From JBDKTK01 sp039680225 (GTDB lineage: Bacteria; Desulfobacterota; Syntrophia; Syntrophales; UBA4778), in the NCBI GenBank assembly GCA_039680225.1, contig JBDKTK010000115.1:1-30073 (forward strand): a stretch of DNA of 30,073 nt, written 5' to 3'. The notes below the pieces were generated by a model. It did not search any database. It saw only the letters and a list, made by a program, of their open reading frames with translations, and was not told the origin of the DNA. A program made the translations under genes and the position numbers. Below are positions 1 to 7,887 of the stretch, piece by piece (positions within the stretch are counted from its first letter, which is position 1; every line of letters begins with the position of its first letter).

Positions 1-813
1 GACCCCCGGTATGACGGCCCCGGGATTCGAGAATTCGAAATAGAGGCCCGCCAGCCCCAGCAGGAAAAGCAGGTAAGCGATATTGGGATCGCTGATCGTG
101 ATCAGCACCTTCTGGCGCAGGCTCATCTCCTTGTAATTGAGCCTGGCCCCCTTTGACTTGATTGTTATATCGCCGGAAGAGACCACCACCTTCTTGCCGT
201 CCATCTGTGCGAGCAGCTGGTCGATATTCGGCGCAAGGTAATCGATGACTTGCTGCTTCAGAGCTTCTTCAGCCGTGAGAGACTCGCTTTCGCGGATGGC
301 CTTCTCGACCCATTCCGGGTTGTGGCCCCGTTTGAGCGCGATGCTCCTGGCATAGGCGACCATGTCGTTTTCGACTTTCTTCGCCATGGTCTCGTCCATC
401 TTCCCCACCCCGACCGACACGGGATGCGCGGCCCCGATGTTCGTGCCGGGCGCCATCGCCGCCACGTGGGCCGTGATCGTTATGATCGCGCCGGCGGAGG
501 CGGCCCTTGCCCCGGAGGGTGCGACAAAAATGATCACCGGAATTTCAGAATTGAGCATCGCCTTTATTATGTCCCTCATCGCGAGATCGAGGCCGCCCGG
601 GGTGTCGAGCATGACGATAATGCCCTGCGCCTTGTCCCTGGCCGCCTGGTCTATGCTCTTCACTACATACCCGGCTATCGGCGGAGTTATCGGGGCCTGC
701 ACGGTGATCACATCGAACACGGGCTGTGTTTCCTCCGCGCCGGCGGGAGCGCAGACAAAACCCAGGGCGAATGCCAGGATCAAAAAGACGGCCGGGATTT
801 TTCTCGTCTTCAT
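1..813 (-). CDS. nfeD: NfeD-family membrane-bound ClpP-class serine protease (3' end outside window)
   Basis: The first 271 residues are visible and the frame runs off the window edge. A signal peptide (about residues 1-26, ending near APAGAEE) is followed by a ClpP/crotonase-like protease domain at about 32-225. It contains the MLDTPGG strand-turn, and the nucleophile is probably Ser106 in ARAASAGA. Lys145 or Lys146 in MAKKVEND is the likely partner of a Ser/Lys dyad, as in archaeal PH1510. The first membrane segment begins near residue 240, and FEFSNPGAVIPG is a typical NfeD sequence. Family members are about 430 residues, so roughly 160 are missing. They cleave hydrophobic membrane proteins such as stomatins; a stomatin partner would be expected just beyond the edge. 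The ATG lies 2 nt after the stop of the glycosylase gene, so it is probably the last visible gene of the lysE-coaBC-udg unit. Confidence 0.9.
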   Translation of the reverse strand, partial: MKTRKIPAVFLILAFALGFVCAPAGAEETQPVFDVITVQAPITPPIAGYVVKSIDQAARDKAQGIIVMLDTPGGLDLAMRDIIKAMLNSEIPVIIFVAPSGARAASAGAIITITAHVAAMAPGTNIGAAHPVSVGVGKMDETMAKKVENDMVAYARSIALKRGHNPEWVEKAIRESESLTAEEALKQQVIDYLAPNIDQLLAQMDGKKVVVSSGDITIKSKGARLNYKEMSLRQKVLITISDPNIAYLLFLLGLAGLYFEFSNPGAVIPGV

Positions 814-815
814 TC

Positions 816-1505
816 TCAAATCTCTCTCATTATCACCTGCAGGTCTTCCCAGACCATTTTTTTGGCCTCGGGATTCCTCAGCAGGTACGCCGGGTGATAG
901 GTCGGCATCAGCTTTGCGCCGTCGCGGTCGTGGAATTTACCCCTCATTACGGATATCGGCTTGTCCGTTTTCAGGAGGTTCTGGGCTGCAATGGTGCCGA
1001 GTGCGCAGATAAATTTCGGTTTTATGGCCCTGATCTGCCTGTCGAGGAACTGGATGCAGGTGTCGGCTTCCAGCGGCTTGGGGGCCCGGTTGCCGGGAGG
1101 GCGGCACTTGACGATATTGGCTATGTAAACGTCCTCGCGCCTGAGCTTCATTGCCGCGATCATTTTATCCAGCAGCCGGCCTGCCCGGCCCACAAAAGGC
1201 CTCCCCTGCGCGTCCTCGTCGGCGCCGGGCCCCTCCCCGATGAACATGAGCGCAGCTTTCGGATTCCCCTCCCCGAAAACGATCGTTTTCCTTTCCTTGC
1301 ACAGCGGGCATCTGCGGCAATCGCCGATGTCCAGGCGGATGTCCTCGAGGCTCTCTTTTTTCTTCCGCGCCGGCTTGGCGGCGGCGACACGGGGCGAAGA
1401 CGGCGCAAACGGTTCCGGGCCTCCCGTCTCCTGCACGGATTGCAGGTAGCTCTTCAGGCTGACGATTGCCTGGCGGAATTCCATTATGTCTTTCTCGGAT
1501 ATCAT
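816..1505 (-). CDS. Family 4 (4Fe-4S) uracil-DNA glycosylase
   Basis: This 229-residue protein should remove uracil from DNA as the first step of base excision repair. The catalytic domain starts near residue 60. The motif GEGPGADEDAQGRPFVG (90-106) is the water-activating/uracil-binding motif of family 4, and HPAYLLR (204-210) is the C-terminal motif. Four cysteines (63, 66, 134, 150), spaced C-x2-C, then 68 and 16 residues on, match the iron-sulfur ligands of thermophile family 4 enzymes. Residues 1-55 are a charged, probably disordered extension (AAAKPARKKK) that could aid DNA contact. The ATG overlaps the coaBC stop by four bases (ATGA), indicating translational coupling. The purine-rich end of coaBC (the Lys-run codons) sits where the ribosome-binding site would be. 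Older annotations call this family 'phage SPO1 DNA polymerase-related'. Confidence 0.95.
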   Translation of the reverse strand: MISEKDIMEFRQAIVSLKSYLQSVQETGGPEPFAPSSPRVAAAKPARKKKESLEDIRLDIGDCRRCPLCKERKTIVFGEGNPKAALMFIGEGPGADEDAQGRPFVGRAGRLLDKMIAAMKLRREDVYIANIVKCRPPGNRAPKPLEADTCIQFLDRQIRAIKPKFICALGTIAAQNLLKTDKPISVMRGKFHDRDGAKLMPTYHPAYLLRNPEAKKMVWEDLQVIMREI

Positions 1506-2716
1506 TTTTTCTTTTTCTTCTTCCGGGCGGATTTTAAATCTACGACTTTATCGAGGATGCGGTTGGCGACTTCCGTTTTGTCCATGAGCGGCAATTCGTC
1601 AATGCTCCCCTCTGCGTCGATGATCTTCACAAGATTGGTATCCGCCTGGAAGCCGGCGTCCGGCCTGCTTAAGTCATTGGCGACGATCATATCCATGTTC
1701 TTGGCGGCGAGTTTGCCCCGGGCGTTCTCAATGAGGTTGTCCGTCTCCATTGCAAAGCCGACAAGGATCCTGTCGCCCTTGGACCTGCCGACCTCCTCGA
1801 TTATGTCAGGGTTCCTCTCCAGTTCCATGCTGAGCGGCCCTTTCTTCTTTTTTATCTTGGACGCGGAAGCCTGCGCCGGCCTGTAATCGGCCACCGCCGC
1901 CGCTTTGATGATTATCGAAGAATCAGGCATATTCTCGACCACTGCGTTTCTCATGTCAATGGCGCTGTTGACAGATATGCATTTGACGCCGCGAGGCGCT
2001 TCAAGCGAGCACGGGCCGCTCACGAGCGTCACCTCTGCCCCGCGCCGCCGCGCCATCGCCGCTATGGCGTAGCCCATCTTGCCGGATGAGTAATTCGAAA
2101 TGAAACGCACGGGGTCGAACGGCTCCCGTGTCGGTCCCGCCGTAACGAGGACTTTCTCGCCCGCGAGGTCTTTCCCGGCCAGCACGAATTCGGCCTCTTC
2201 AATAATATCTTCGATTTCCGCCAGCCGTCCGGAACCCCATGTCCCGCAGGCGAGTTCGCCGCTTGCCGGCTCCACGAAATTATAACCCTCGTAAGCGAGT
2301 TTGACGATGTTGGCGCGGACGATCTCGTTGGAGTACATGTTGGTGTTCATTGCCGGGCAGAATATTACCGGCGCTTTCGTCGCCATGATCGTAGTGGACA
2401 GCAGGTCGTCGGCCAGCCCCCCTGCGACCTTCCCGATTATATTGGCAGTCGCCGGCGCGACAATAACGAGTTCGGCAAAATCCGCCAGCGATATATGTCC
2501 GATTCCGGAGTTCTCGACCAACGCGAACATCTCCGTGTACACGGGATTGTTCGAAAGCGTCTGCAGGGTGAGCGGTGTTATGAATTCCTGCGCGTTGCGG
2601 GTCATGATCACTTTGACCTGCGCGCCTTTTTTAACCAGGGCGCGCGTGAGTTCCGCCGCCTTGTAGGCCGCAATGCCCCCCGTGATCCCCAGGATTATCT
2701 TCTTGTCCTTCAACAT
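1502..2716 (-). CDS. coaBC: Bifunctional phosphopantothenoylcysteine decarboxylase / phosphopantothenate-cysteine ligase
   Basis: At 404 residues this is full length for CoaBC (Dfp), which makes 4'-phosphopantetheine from phosphopantothenate and cysteine on the way to coenzyme A. The CoaC flavoprotein half (about 1-180) has the ITGGIAAYK nucleotide loop, the catalytic His74 in GIGHISLADFAE, the PAMNTNMYSN motif (121-130) and the active-site Cys157 in ACGTWGSGRL. The CoaB half (from about 185) starts VLVTAGPTREPFDPVRFISN and has SSGKMGYAIA and the lysine-rich KIKKKKGP segment used in catalysis. The C-terminus is an unusual Lys tract (SARKKKKKK) overlapping the next gene. It starts 9 nt after the LysE-type gene, so both are probably on one transcript. 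Confidence 0.97.
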   Translation of the reverse strand: MLKDKKIILGITGGIAAYKAAELTRALVKKGAQVKVIMTRNAQEFITPLTLQTLSNNPVYTEMFALVENSGIGHISLADFAELVIVAPATANIIGKVAGGLADDLLSTTIMATKAPVIFCPAMNTNMYSNEIVRANIVKLAYEGYNFVEPASGELACGTWGSGRLAEIEDIIEEAEFVLAGKDLAGEKVLVTAGPTREPFDPVRFISNYSSGKMGYAIAAMARRRGAEVTLVSGPCSLEAPRGVKCISVNSAIDMRNAVVENMPDSSIIIKAAAVADYRPAQASASKIKKKKGPLSMELERNPDIIEEVGRSKGDRILVGFAMETDNLIENARGKLAAKNMDMIVANDLSRPDAGFQADTNLVKIIDAEGSIDELPLMDKTEVANRILDKVVDLKSARKKKKKK

Positions 2717-2725
2717 GGTCGCTCC

Positions 2726-3406
2726 TCAGAAAAGGTGCCGGGCCCCGGTGCAGCCGAAATAACCTCCGAAAGCCATCAAAACCAGGGCGCAGCAGAATAT
2801 GACGCCCCTGTAAACCGAATCGCTTATATAGTTCTTGCCCCGCGACACGAAAAAGGAAATCGCGCTGTACCAGGCAAGGTCCGCCGAGATATGCCCGATA
2901 AAAAAGACCGCCACGCCCAGCAGTCCGAACCTGATGGAAATGAACAGGTAACCGAGCCCGATCGTCGCCCACCAGATTGTCCAGTAAGGGTTGGCGAGGC
3001 TCGTCAGGATACCGGCCATTACGGGGTTGGCCCCCTTCCCTTCACCGTTCGAGAGGTCCAGGGTCAATCCCTTCAATCCCTTGAACATGGCAAAGGCAAA
3101 AAAGAAAAGAGCAATGCCGCCGGACACCCCGATTACGCCGATCACCCGGGGGGACTGCAAAAAATTCGCAAAGCCGAGCAGGAGCAGGACAACCAGGGCT
3201 GCCTCGAGAATGCCGTGGCCCAGGATAATAAGCGGCCCGGCCCAAAATCCCCTCCTGGCGCTCTCGCTGATAGTGACCGTCAGGACAGGCCCCGGCATGA
3301 GGGCCCCGGAAACGGCCACGGCGAAAGATGATAACAATATGCCGGTCAGACTGTCCAAATCACTCACGCGGCGGCCCGGGCCGATCGCAATGCCCAAATC
3401 ATCCAA
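2726..3406 (-). CDS. LysE/RhtB-family amino acid exporter
   Basis: This is a 226-residue polytopic inner-membrane protein with about six hydrophobic segments. The N-terminal signature ALMPGPVLTVTISESARRG followed by GHGILEA is typical of the LysE superfamily, which exports amino acids and related small solutes; the substrate cannot be told from sequence. TSLANPYWTIWWATIG in the middle is the conserved NP-containing segment. The ATG at 3406 gives a 13-residue hydrophilic lead before the family usually begins. A GTG at 3367 (VSDLDSLTG) is an alternative start, and neither has a good Shine-Dalgarno sequence. A sigma-70-like promoter just upstream (3448-3476) fits either. It is the first gene of the unit leading into coaBC. 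Confidence 0.85.
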   Translation of the reverse strand: MDDLGIAIGPGRRVSDLDSLTGILLSSFAVAVSGALMPGPVLTVTISESARRGFWAGPLIILGHGILEAALVVLLLLGFANFLQSPRVIGVIGVSGGIALFFFAFAMFKGLKGLTLDLSNGEGKGANPVMAGILTSLANPYWTIWWATIGLGYLFISIRFGLLGVAVFFIGHISADLAWYSAISFFVSRGKNYISDSVYRGVIFCCALVLMAFGGYFGCTGARHLF

Positions 3407-3447
3407 GCCGTCGAAAACAGGAGGAAATTCCCCGTAAATTCTAGGAA

Positions 3448-3476
3448 AAGATATAACAACTGATATAGCAGGTCAA
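3448..3476 (-). promoter_or_regulatory. Sigma-70-like promoter for the lysE-type/coaBC/udg/nfeD unit
   Basis: Read on the minus strand, TTGACC (3476-3471) and TATCTT (3453-3448) are separated by exactly 17 nt. This matches the -35 consensus at five of six positions and the -10 at four of six. Transcription would start near 3441, about 35 nt before the ATG at 3406. No expression data support it. Confidence 0.5.
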
Positions 3477-3696
3477 GTTTTTAGTCCGGCAATCAGGTCT
3501 GACGAAATATAGCGCATCGCGCTGATCCGGGTTGTCCGGCCCGCTCCGGGCATGGCGAAGATGACGGGCAGGACTTGTCCGATTCGCCGCAAAGCCTTGC
3601 ACCGGCACGATTCGCAAAAAATACACTTGCTTTATAGACACTGATTTAGTAGGCATGTGCGGCTGAATCAAAGCAGCGGTCCCAAGGAGGGTATAT

Positions 3697-5031
3697 ATGA
3701 AATATTTCAAGTTCGATATAAAAATAGTCTCAATAGTAATCGGCTGTCTCGTGCTTGCCGGGGCAGGTTACTGGCTTTTCACCGGGGTAATGGAATTCGA
3801 AAAGCCCGTGATCCAGCTGGCTGAGAATGTCGAGCGGATCGGACTTCAGAAGAGCATCGATATCACCTTCTCCGATAAAAGGACCGGACTGAGGAGCGCG
3901 GCTGTCTGGATAGAGCAGGGCGGCAACCAGTTCCCGATCTCGTCAATCGAAACCCCCAGGGGCACAAAAGAGAAGACCGTGCACCTGCTCGTCAACGCCC
4001 GGGAACTGCGGCTCCAGGACGGAGAGGCGATGCTGCACATCGCCGCAATGGATTTTTCCATCCTGAAGAACCGGGCCGTCATGGACCTCAAAGTCATAAT
4101 CGACTCCGCGCCCCCGCAGATATTCCCTTTGAGCTCCGCGCATAACATCAACCCCGGCGGGACCTGCCTGACGCTGTTCCGGGTTTCCAAGGAGACTGCC
4201 AGGGCCGGCGTTATGGTCGGCGCCGATTTCTTCCCCGGCTATCCGGCGGAAATGGGAGGCAAGCCCACGTACATGACCTATTTCGCGATACCGTCCGATG
4301 TCAGCAACAGCACCAGGATGAGCATCTATGTAGAGGACAAGGCCGGCAACCAGGCTTCCAGTTCCCTGCCCTTCTATATCCGCAGCAACAAGAAATTCCG
4401 CGCCGACTCGGTGACCCTGTCCGACGTGTTCCTCTCGAAGATGGCGGATTTCCAGCAGAGGGAATCCTCGCTGAACGGCAAGACGCCTATCGAGGTATTT
4501 ACTTATGTGAACACGATCATGAGACAGGAGAACTATAAGACGATCCAGTCAATCTGCGCCAAGACACAGCCCCGCCAGCTCTGGAGCGGTCTTTTCCTGA
4601 GGATGAAAAACGGCGCCCCGATGGCGATGTTCGGCGACCAGCGGACTTATTTGTACGCCAAGCAGGCCGTGGGCAACAGCGTCCACCTGGGACAGGACCT
4701 CGCCTCCAATGCACATTCCCCGGTCGAGGCGGCCAATAACGGTATCGTGGTATTCGCCGGGTATCTCGGAATTTACGGCATCGCGGTGATAATCGACCAC
4801 GGACTGGGCATCATGAGCCTGTACGGCCACATGGAGTCCATCAATGTGAAAGAAGCTCAGCAGGTTGCCAAGGGAGACCAGATCGGCGTGACGGGCGCCT
4901 CGGGCCTTGCGGGGGGCGACCACCTCCACTTCTCGATACTCGTCGGCCAGAAGTTCGTCAATCCCATCGAATGGTGGGACCCGCACTGGCTGCAGGACAA
5001 CGTGGACAAGAAAATAAAAGAAGTTTCCTGA
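3697..5031 (+). CDS. Membrane-anchored M23-family (LytM-like) metallopeptidase
   Basis: This 444-residue protein has one N-terminal membrane segment (about residues 9-30), so it is anchored in the inner membrane facing the periplasm. Residues about 35-230 look like two Ig-like or beta-sandwich segments (SVEDKAGNQ-type turns near 216-223). The C-terminal M23 domain (about 325-430) has the zinc ligands in place: H330 and D334 in HLGQD, H378 in SLYGHM, and H409/H411 in DHLHFS. An active peptidoglycan endopeptidase is therefore likely rather than a degenerate activator. A strong AAGGAGGG lies 5 nt before the ATG. It is monocistronic, divergent from the LysE-type gene and convergent with rapZ across a terminator. 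I infer a role in cell-wall remodelling; the target crosslink is unknown. Confidence 0.92.
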   Translation: MKYFKFDIKIVSIVIGCLVLAGAGYWLFTGVMEFEKPVIQLAENVERIGLQKSIDITFSDKRTGLRSAAVWIEQGGNQFPISSIETPRGTKEKTVHLLVNARELRLQDGEAMLHIAAMDFSILKNRAVMDLKVIIDSAPPQIFPLSSAHNINPGGTCLTLFRVSKETARAGVMVGADFFPGYPAEMGGKPTYMTYFAIPSDVSNSTRMSIYVEDKAGNQASSSLPFYIRSNKKFRADSVTLSDVFLSKMADFQQRESSLNGKTPIEVFTYVNTIMRQENYKTIQSICAKTQPRQLWSGLFLRMKNGAPMAMFGDQRTYLYAKQAVGNSVHLGQDLASNAHSPVEAANNGIVVFAGYLGIYGIAVIIDHGLGIMSLYGHMESINVKEAQQVAKGDQIGVTGASGLAGGDHLHFSILVGQKFVNPIEWWDPHWLQDNVDKKIKEVS

Positions 5032-5060
5032 TCTGAAATTTCAAATCTGAAATTTGAAAT
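5032..5060. repeat. AT-rich repeat of the AAATTTCAAAT type
   Basis: Immediately after the M23 stop codon, TCTGAAATTT occurs twice (5032-5041 and 5046-5055). ATTTCAAA (5038-5045) is mirrored by TTTGAAAT (5053-5060) around a 7-nt loop. Related sequence is found at 21465-21495 and 22623-22645. Confidence 0.6.
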
Positions 5061-5092
5061 AAAAAAGCACGGCCCGCGGCCGTGCTTTTTTT
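5061..5092. terminator. Bidirectional intrinsic terminator between the M23 gene and rapZ
   Basis: A perfect 8-bp stem GCACGGCC/GGCCGTGC (5067-5074 and 5078-5085) with a 3-nt loop is flanked by A6 on the left and T7 on the right. It can therefore end transcripts from both convergent genes. The rapZ stop codon lies at 5091-5093, at its edge. Confidence 0.92.
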
Positions 5093-5954
5093 ATGTTCGA
5101 TTCACATCTCTGTGGTGCACGTTGACGATGTAGCCCTGCCTGCCCAGGTGCTCGCCGAGCCTGTTGAGCATGACCACCGAGCGGTGCTTGCCCCCGGTGC
5201 AGCCCAGGGCGATGCTCAGGTAGGCCTTCCCTTCTTTCTCGTAATTGGGGATCAGGAACTCCATCATGCTGAAGAGCTTGCGCAGGAATGACTTGCTCTC
5301 CTGCCAGCCGAGGACATAGGACTTGACGCGCTTGTCGTTGCCGTTCAGGGTTTTGAGGTCCTCGATGAAATATGGGTTGGGCAGGAATCTGACATCGAGG
5401 ATGATGTCCGCGTCGGGCAGGCCGTACTTGTACCCGAAGGAAGTGACATTGATGACCATCTTCCTGCGGGGCGAGGATGTCATGTAGTACTGCTGGATGA
5501 CCTGCTTGAGCTGGTGGACATTGTAAGTCGAGGTGTCGATGACCTTGTTGGCCGACTTGCGCAGCTCGGCGAATTTCTCGCGCTCTCTCGCTATGCCCTC
5601 GCTGATGATGCCGCGCTCCGATAGCGGGTGCGTCCTGCGGGTCTCGCGGAAGCGCTGGATCAGGATGTCGTCGCTCGCATCCAGGAAAAGGATCTCGATC
5701 TGATAGCCCTGCTCCCGGAGGTCGGCGAAAATGGCGGGGCATTTTTCGAGGAAGCCCTTTTCCCGCAGGTCCATGACAAGGGCGACCTTGGTTATCTCGC
5801 TCGATGCATCCGCGTTTATCTCCAGGAACTTCGGCAACAGCACTACGGGGAGGTTGTCAACGCAGAAGAAGCCTATATCCTCCAGCGCCCGCAAAGCCGT
5901 GCTCTTGCCCGAGCCGGAGAGCCCCGTTATGATCACGATCCGCAAATTCTTCAT
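5091..5954 (-). CDS. rapZ: RapZ-type P-loop RNase adapter / nucleotide-binding protein
   Basis: Counted from the ATG at 5954, the product is 287 residues, the usual length for RapZ (YhbJ/YvcJ). In E. coli RapZ delivers the small RNA GlmZ to RNase E and so tunes GlmS; elsewhere the family is a nucleotide- and UDP-GlcNAc-linked regulator. Seen here are the Walker A GLSGSGKST near the N-terminus, the central SFGYKYGLP and DVRFLPNPY motifs, and GCTGGKHRSVVM in the C-terminal domain. An in-frame ATG at 5972 would add MPRQLL and overlap hprK by 19 nt. I prefer 5954, where the hprK stop and this start share a base (TGATG) and MKNLRIVIITG gives the standard N-terminus. It is the last gene of the lpt/rpoN cluster, ending at a strong terminator. 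Confidence 0.93.
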   Translation of the reverse strand: MKNLRIVIITGLSGSGKSTALRALEDIGFFCVDNLPVVLLPKFLEINADASSEITKVALVMDLREKGFLEKCPAIFADLREQGYQIEILFLDASDDILIQRFRETRRTHPLSERGIISEGIAREREKFAELRKSANKVIDTSTYNVHQLKQVIQQYYMTSSPRRKMVINVTSFGYKYGLPDADIILDVRFLPNPYFIEDLKTLNGNDKRVKSYVLGWQESKSFLRKLFSMMEFLIPNYEKEGKAYLSIALGCTGGKHRSVVMLNRLGEHLGRQGYIVNVHHRDVNRT

Positions 5955-6751
5955 CAGTAGTTGTCTCGGCATCTTCTCTCGCAGGCCTCTTTCACAAATT
6001 GAGAAACGGGTTTTCCGCTGTCAGCGCGAATTATTTCCAGGGGGATTTGAACACCCATTATTTCAAGAGCAGATTTACATGCCTTAGTCCCGGCAGAAAT
6101 TTCAAACGCAAGATCGATCCCGGCCCGGGGCGTTACGGCATGTCCTCCGAAAAGAGTGCGGACGTCGAAGAGTCCCGCCCCCCTGATCTCGATCATGTTC
6201 CGGATCTGTTCAGGGCTTTTCCCGTAAAGCCGCCCCTCTTCCCTTTTTATTTCCACGAGGTCGTCGGCAACCAACCTTGCCCCTTCGCCGAGGAGGTCAA
6301 GGCAGCACCGGCTTTTGCCCGCCCCGCTTTCCCCGGTTACAAGCACGCCGGTATCCCTGTAAACGACCATAGACCCGTGCAGGCTGACTGTGGATTCGAG
6401 CTTTTCGCGCAGCAGCCCGGTCACCCGGCTCGCCAGGAGTTCCTGCTCCATGTTTGATATCACAAGGGGTATTGATTTTGCTGCCAGGAAATCGACAAAA
6501 GCGGGCGGGCATGAATCGCAGCCCGAAATAAACAGGCAGGACGTCCCGGAATCCATGCCTGAGGGAAAACTCTCGAGGCTTGCGTGGTTTATAATAACTA
6601 TCCGGCCGCCCTTGACTCCGCGCCAGAACCCTTCCGTCCCGTCGTGAACAAGGGCGCAGGGACCCGATATTTCCCTGTCCAGACCTTCACCTGAGAGTAT
6701 CCTGAAAGGGAAACTCTTTTCCGCTCCACTGAGGAATTGTTTTGAGTTCAT
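5954..6751 (-). CDS. hprK: HPr kinase/phosphorylase-like protein (short N-terminal domain)
   Basis: This 265-residue protein belongs to the HprK family, which phosphorylates Ser46 of HPr and reverses the reaction by phosphorolysis. The C-terminal kinase half (about 120-265) has LHGS (His125), Walker A GESGAGKS (140-147), ADD (162-164) with the catalytic aspartate, and the family signature EIRGAGLFDVRTLFG (188-202). The N-terminal half is poorly conserved, and the whole is about 45 residues shorter than the roughly 310 usual in Firmicutes. The C-terminal helix region (KPVSQFVKEACERR) is also divergent. It follows ptsN with a 26-nt gap and overlaps the rapZ start. No HPr or enzyme I gene is in the window, so its substrate cannot be confirmed. 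Minimal Kdo/PTS-linked HprK copies are common in Gram-negative clusters of this type. Confidence 0.88.
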   Translation of the reverse strand: MNSKQFLSGAEKSFPFRILSGEGLDREISGPCALVHDGTEGFWRGVKGGRIVIINHASLESFPSGMDSGTSCLFISGCDSCPPAFVDFLAAKSIPLVISNMEQELLASRVTGLLREKLESTVSLHGSMVVYRDTGVLVTGESGAGKSRCCLDLLGEGARLVADDLVEIKREEGRLYGKSPEQIRNMIEIRGAGLFDVRTLFGGHAVTPRAGIDLAFEISAGTKACKSALEIMGVQIPLEIIRADSGKPVSQFVKEACERRCRDNY

Positions 6752-6777
6752 GGAGCTAACAGGCTTTCTAAACAGGG

Positions 6778-7239
6778 TTAAATGTCTTCTTTGTCCTTGC
6801 TCTGGATTATGTTGTACAGGGAATCGACTGTCCCGGCCTTGAGCAGATCGGACCTGAACTTCTCATCCTTGAGCATCCGGGATATCCGGGCCAGGACCTT
6901 CAGATGTTTCCCGTTGGTGTTTTCCGGGGCGACCAGGATGAAGAAGAGGTGCACGGGCTTCCCATCCATGGAATTGAACGGGACACCGGCTTCGCTCTTC
7001 CCGAAGAAGACCACCGTGTCCCGGATCTCCTCAAGCTTGCCGTGCGGGATGGCCACACCGTCACCGATGCCGGTCGTGCCGAGTTTTTCCCTTTCCTCGA
7101 GAATGGTGCAGACCCTCTCGGGGCTGATGCCCGTCCGCCCGGCAAGGGCCGCGGCAAATTCGGCGAGGACGCCTTTCTTGGTCGTGGCCTCAAGGGCATT
7201 TATAATGTATTCTTTTCTTACCAGGTTGATAATCTGCAT
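6778..7239 (-). CDS. ptsN: PTS IIA-like nitrogen-regulatory protein (EIIA-Ntr)
   Basis: This 153-residue single PTS EIIA type-2 domain has the phosphorylatable His66 in GVAIPHGK. The TGIGDGVAIPHG loop and the VHLFFILVAP strand are diagnostic of PtsN rather than a sugar-specific IIA. In proteobacteria PtsN is the endpoint of the PTS-Ntr phosphorelay and acts by protein contact on potassium uptake, sensor kinases and central metabolism; it does not carry sugar. Its place directly after rpoN and hpf is the conserved one. No IIB or IIC partner is adjacent, supporting a regulatory job. Confidence 0.94.
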   Translation of the reverse strand: MQIINLVRKEYIINALEATTKKGVLAEFAAALAGRTGISPERVCTILEEREKLGTTGIGDGVAIPHGKLEEIRDTVVFFGKSEAGVPFNSMDGKPVHLFFILVAPENTNGKHLKVLARISRMLKDEKFRSDLLKAGTVDSLYNIIQSKDKEDI

Positions 7240-7271
7240 TCCTCTTTACCATTTAAGCCTGTCAGGCAATA

Positions 7272-7808
7272 TCAGGCGGCCTCGATCAGGGCGTAATTGC
7301 CGTCGTCGCGCCTGTAGAGCACCATGACCTTTTCCGTGAGCGAGTCCCTGTACAGGACGAACCTGTCGCGGGAGCTTTCCAGCTCCATTATCGCGTCGTC
7401 GACCGACATGGGCTGCAGGATGACGCGCCGCGTCTCCACTACAGCGGGGCCCGACTGCTCTGTATCTTCGCGGGAAACGGTAAGACCCGAAAGGTTCATC
7501 GCCTCCTTGGCCGAATTCTCTTTATGGTTCCTGACTATTTCCTTGTGCCTGACAAGCTGCCTTTCTATCTTGTCCATCACTATGTCGAAAGCCAGCTGCA
7601 TGTCCTTGGCTTCTTCCTTGCCGTTAATGTTGATGCCTTTTGCAAGCAGGTTGACTTCCGCGATGTTACGAAACTTCTCGACCGTCATAATGACATGGGC
7701 TTCCAGAGGCTTATCTATGAATTTCCTGAGCTTTGCCAGTCTCTCGTTTGCATAATCCTTGAACCAGTCTTCTGCTTCTGTGTTTCTGAAGGTTACCGAA
7801 ACCTGCAT
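7272..7808 (-). CDS. hpf: Ribosome hibernation promoting factor, long form
   Basis: At 178 residues it has the S30AE/RaiA domain (about 1-95: MQVSVTFRNTEA at the start, KLRKFIDKP, EVNLLAKG) joined by a variable linker to the roughly 60-residue C-terminal domain (about 118-178: ILQPMSVDDAIMELE, FVLYRDSLTEKVMVLYRR) that defines long HPF. Long HPF dimerises through this tail and produces 100S ribosome dimers in resting cells. GGAGG lies just before the ATG. It lies between rpoN and ptsN, its classical neighbourhood, where it used to be named 'sigma-54 modulation protein'; that older name reflects the location and not a proven function. Confidence 0.95.
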   Translation of the reverse strand: MQVSVTFRNTEAEDWFKDYANERLAKLRKFIDKPLEAHVIMTVEKFRNIAEVNLLAKGININGKEEAKDMQLAFDIVMDKIERQLVRHKEIVRNHKENSAKEAMNLSGLTVSREDTEQSGPAVVETRRVILQPMSVDDAIMELESSRDRFVLYRDSLTEKVMVLYRRDDGNYALIEAA

Positions 7809-7887
7809 TTACAATTCCTCCATCTGGTAATTGGCTGAAAGCCGATCCTTAGGGAAGCGGCTTGTATATTCAAGTGCTTGTGAAAAG

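Noticed and set aside
3441..3710. 89-codon minus-strand frame between the LysE-type gene and the M23 gene
   Set aside because: It overlaps the predicted promoter and the M23 start, has no Shine-Dalgarno and no recognisable domain.
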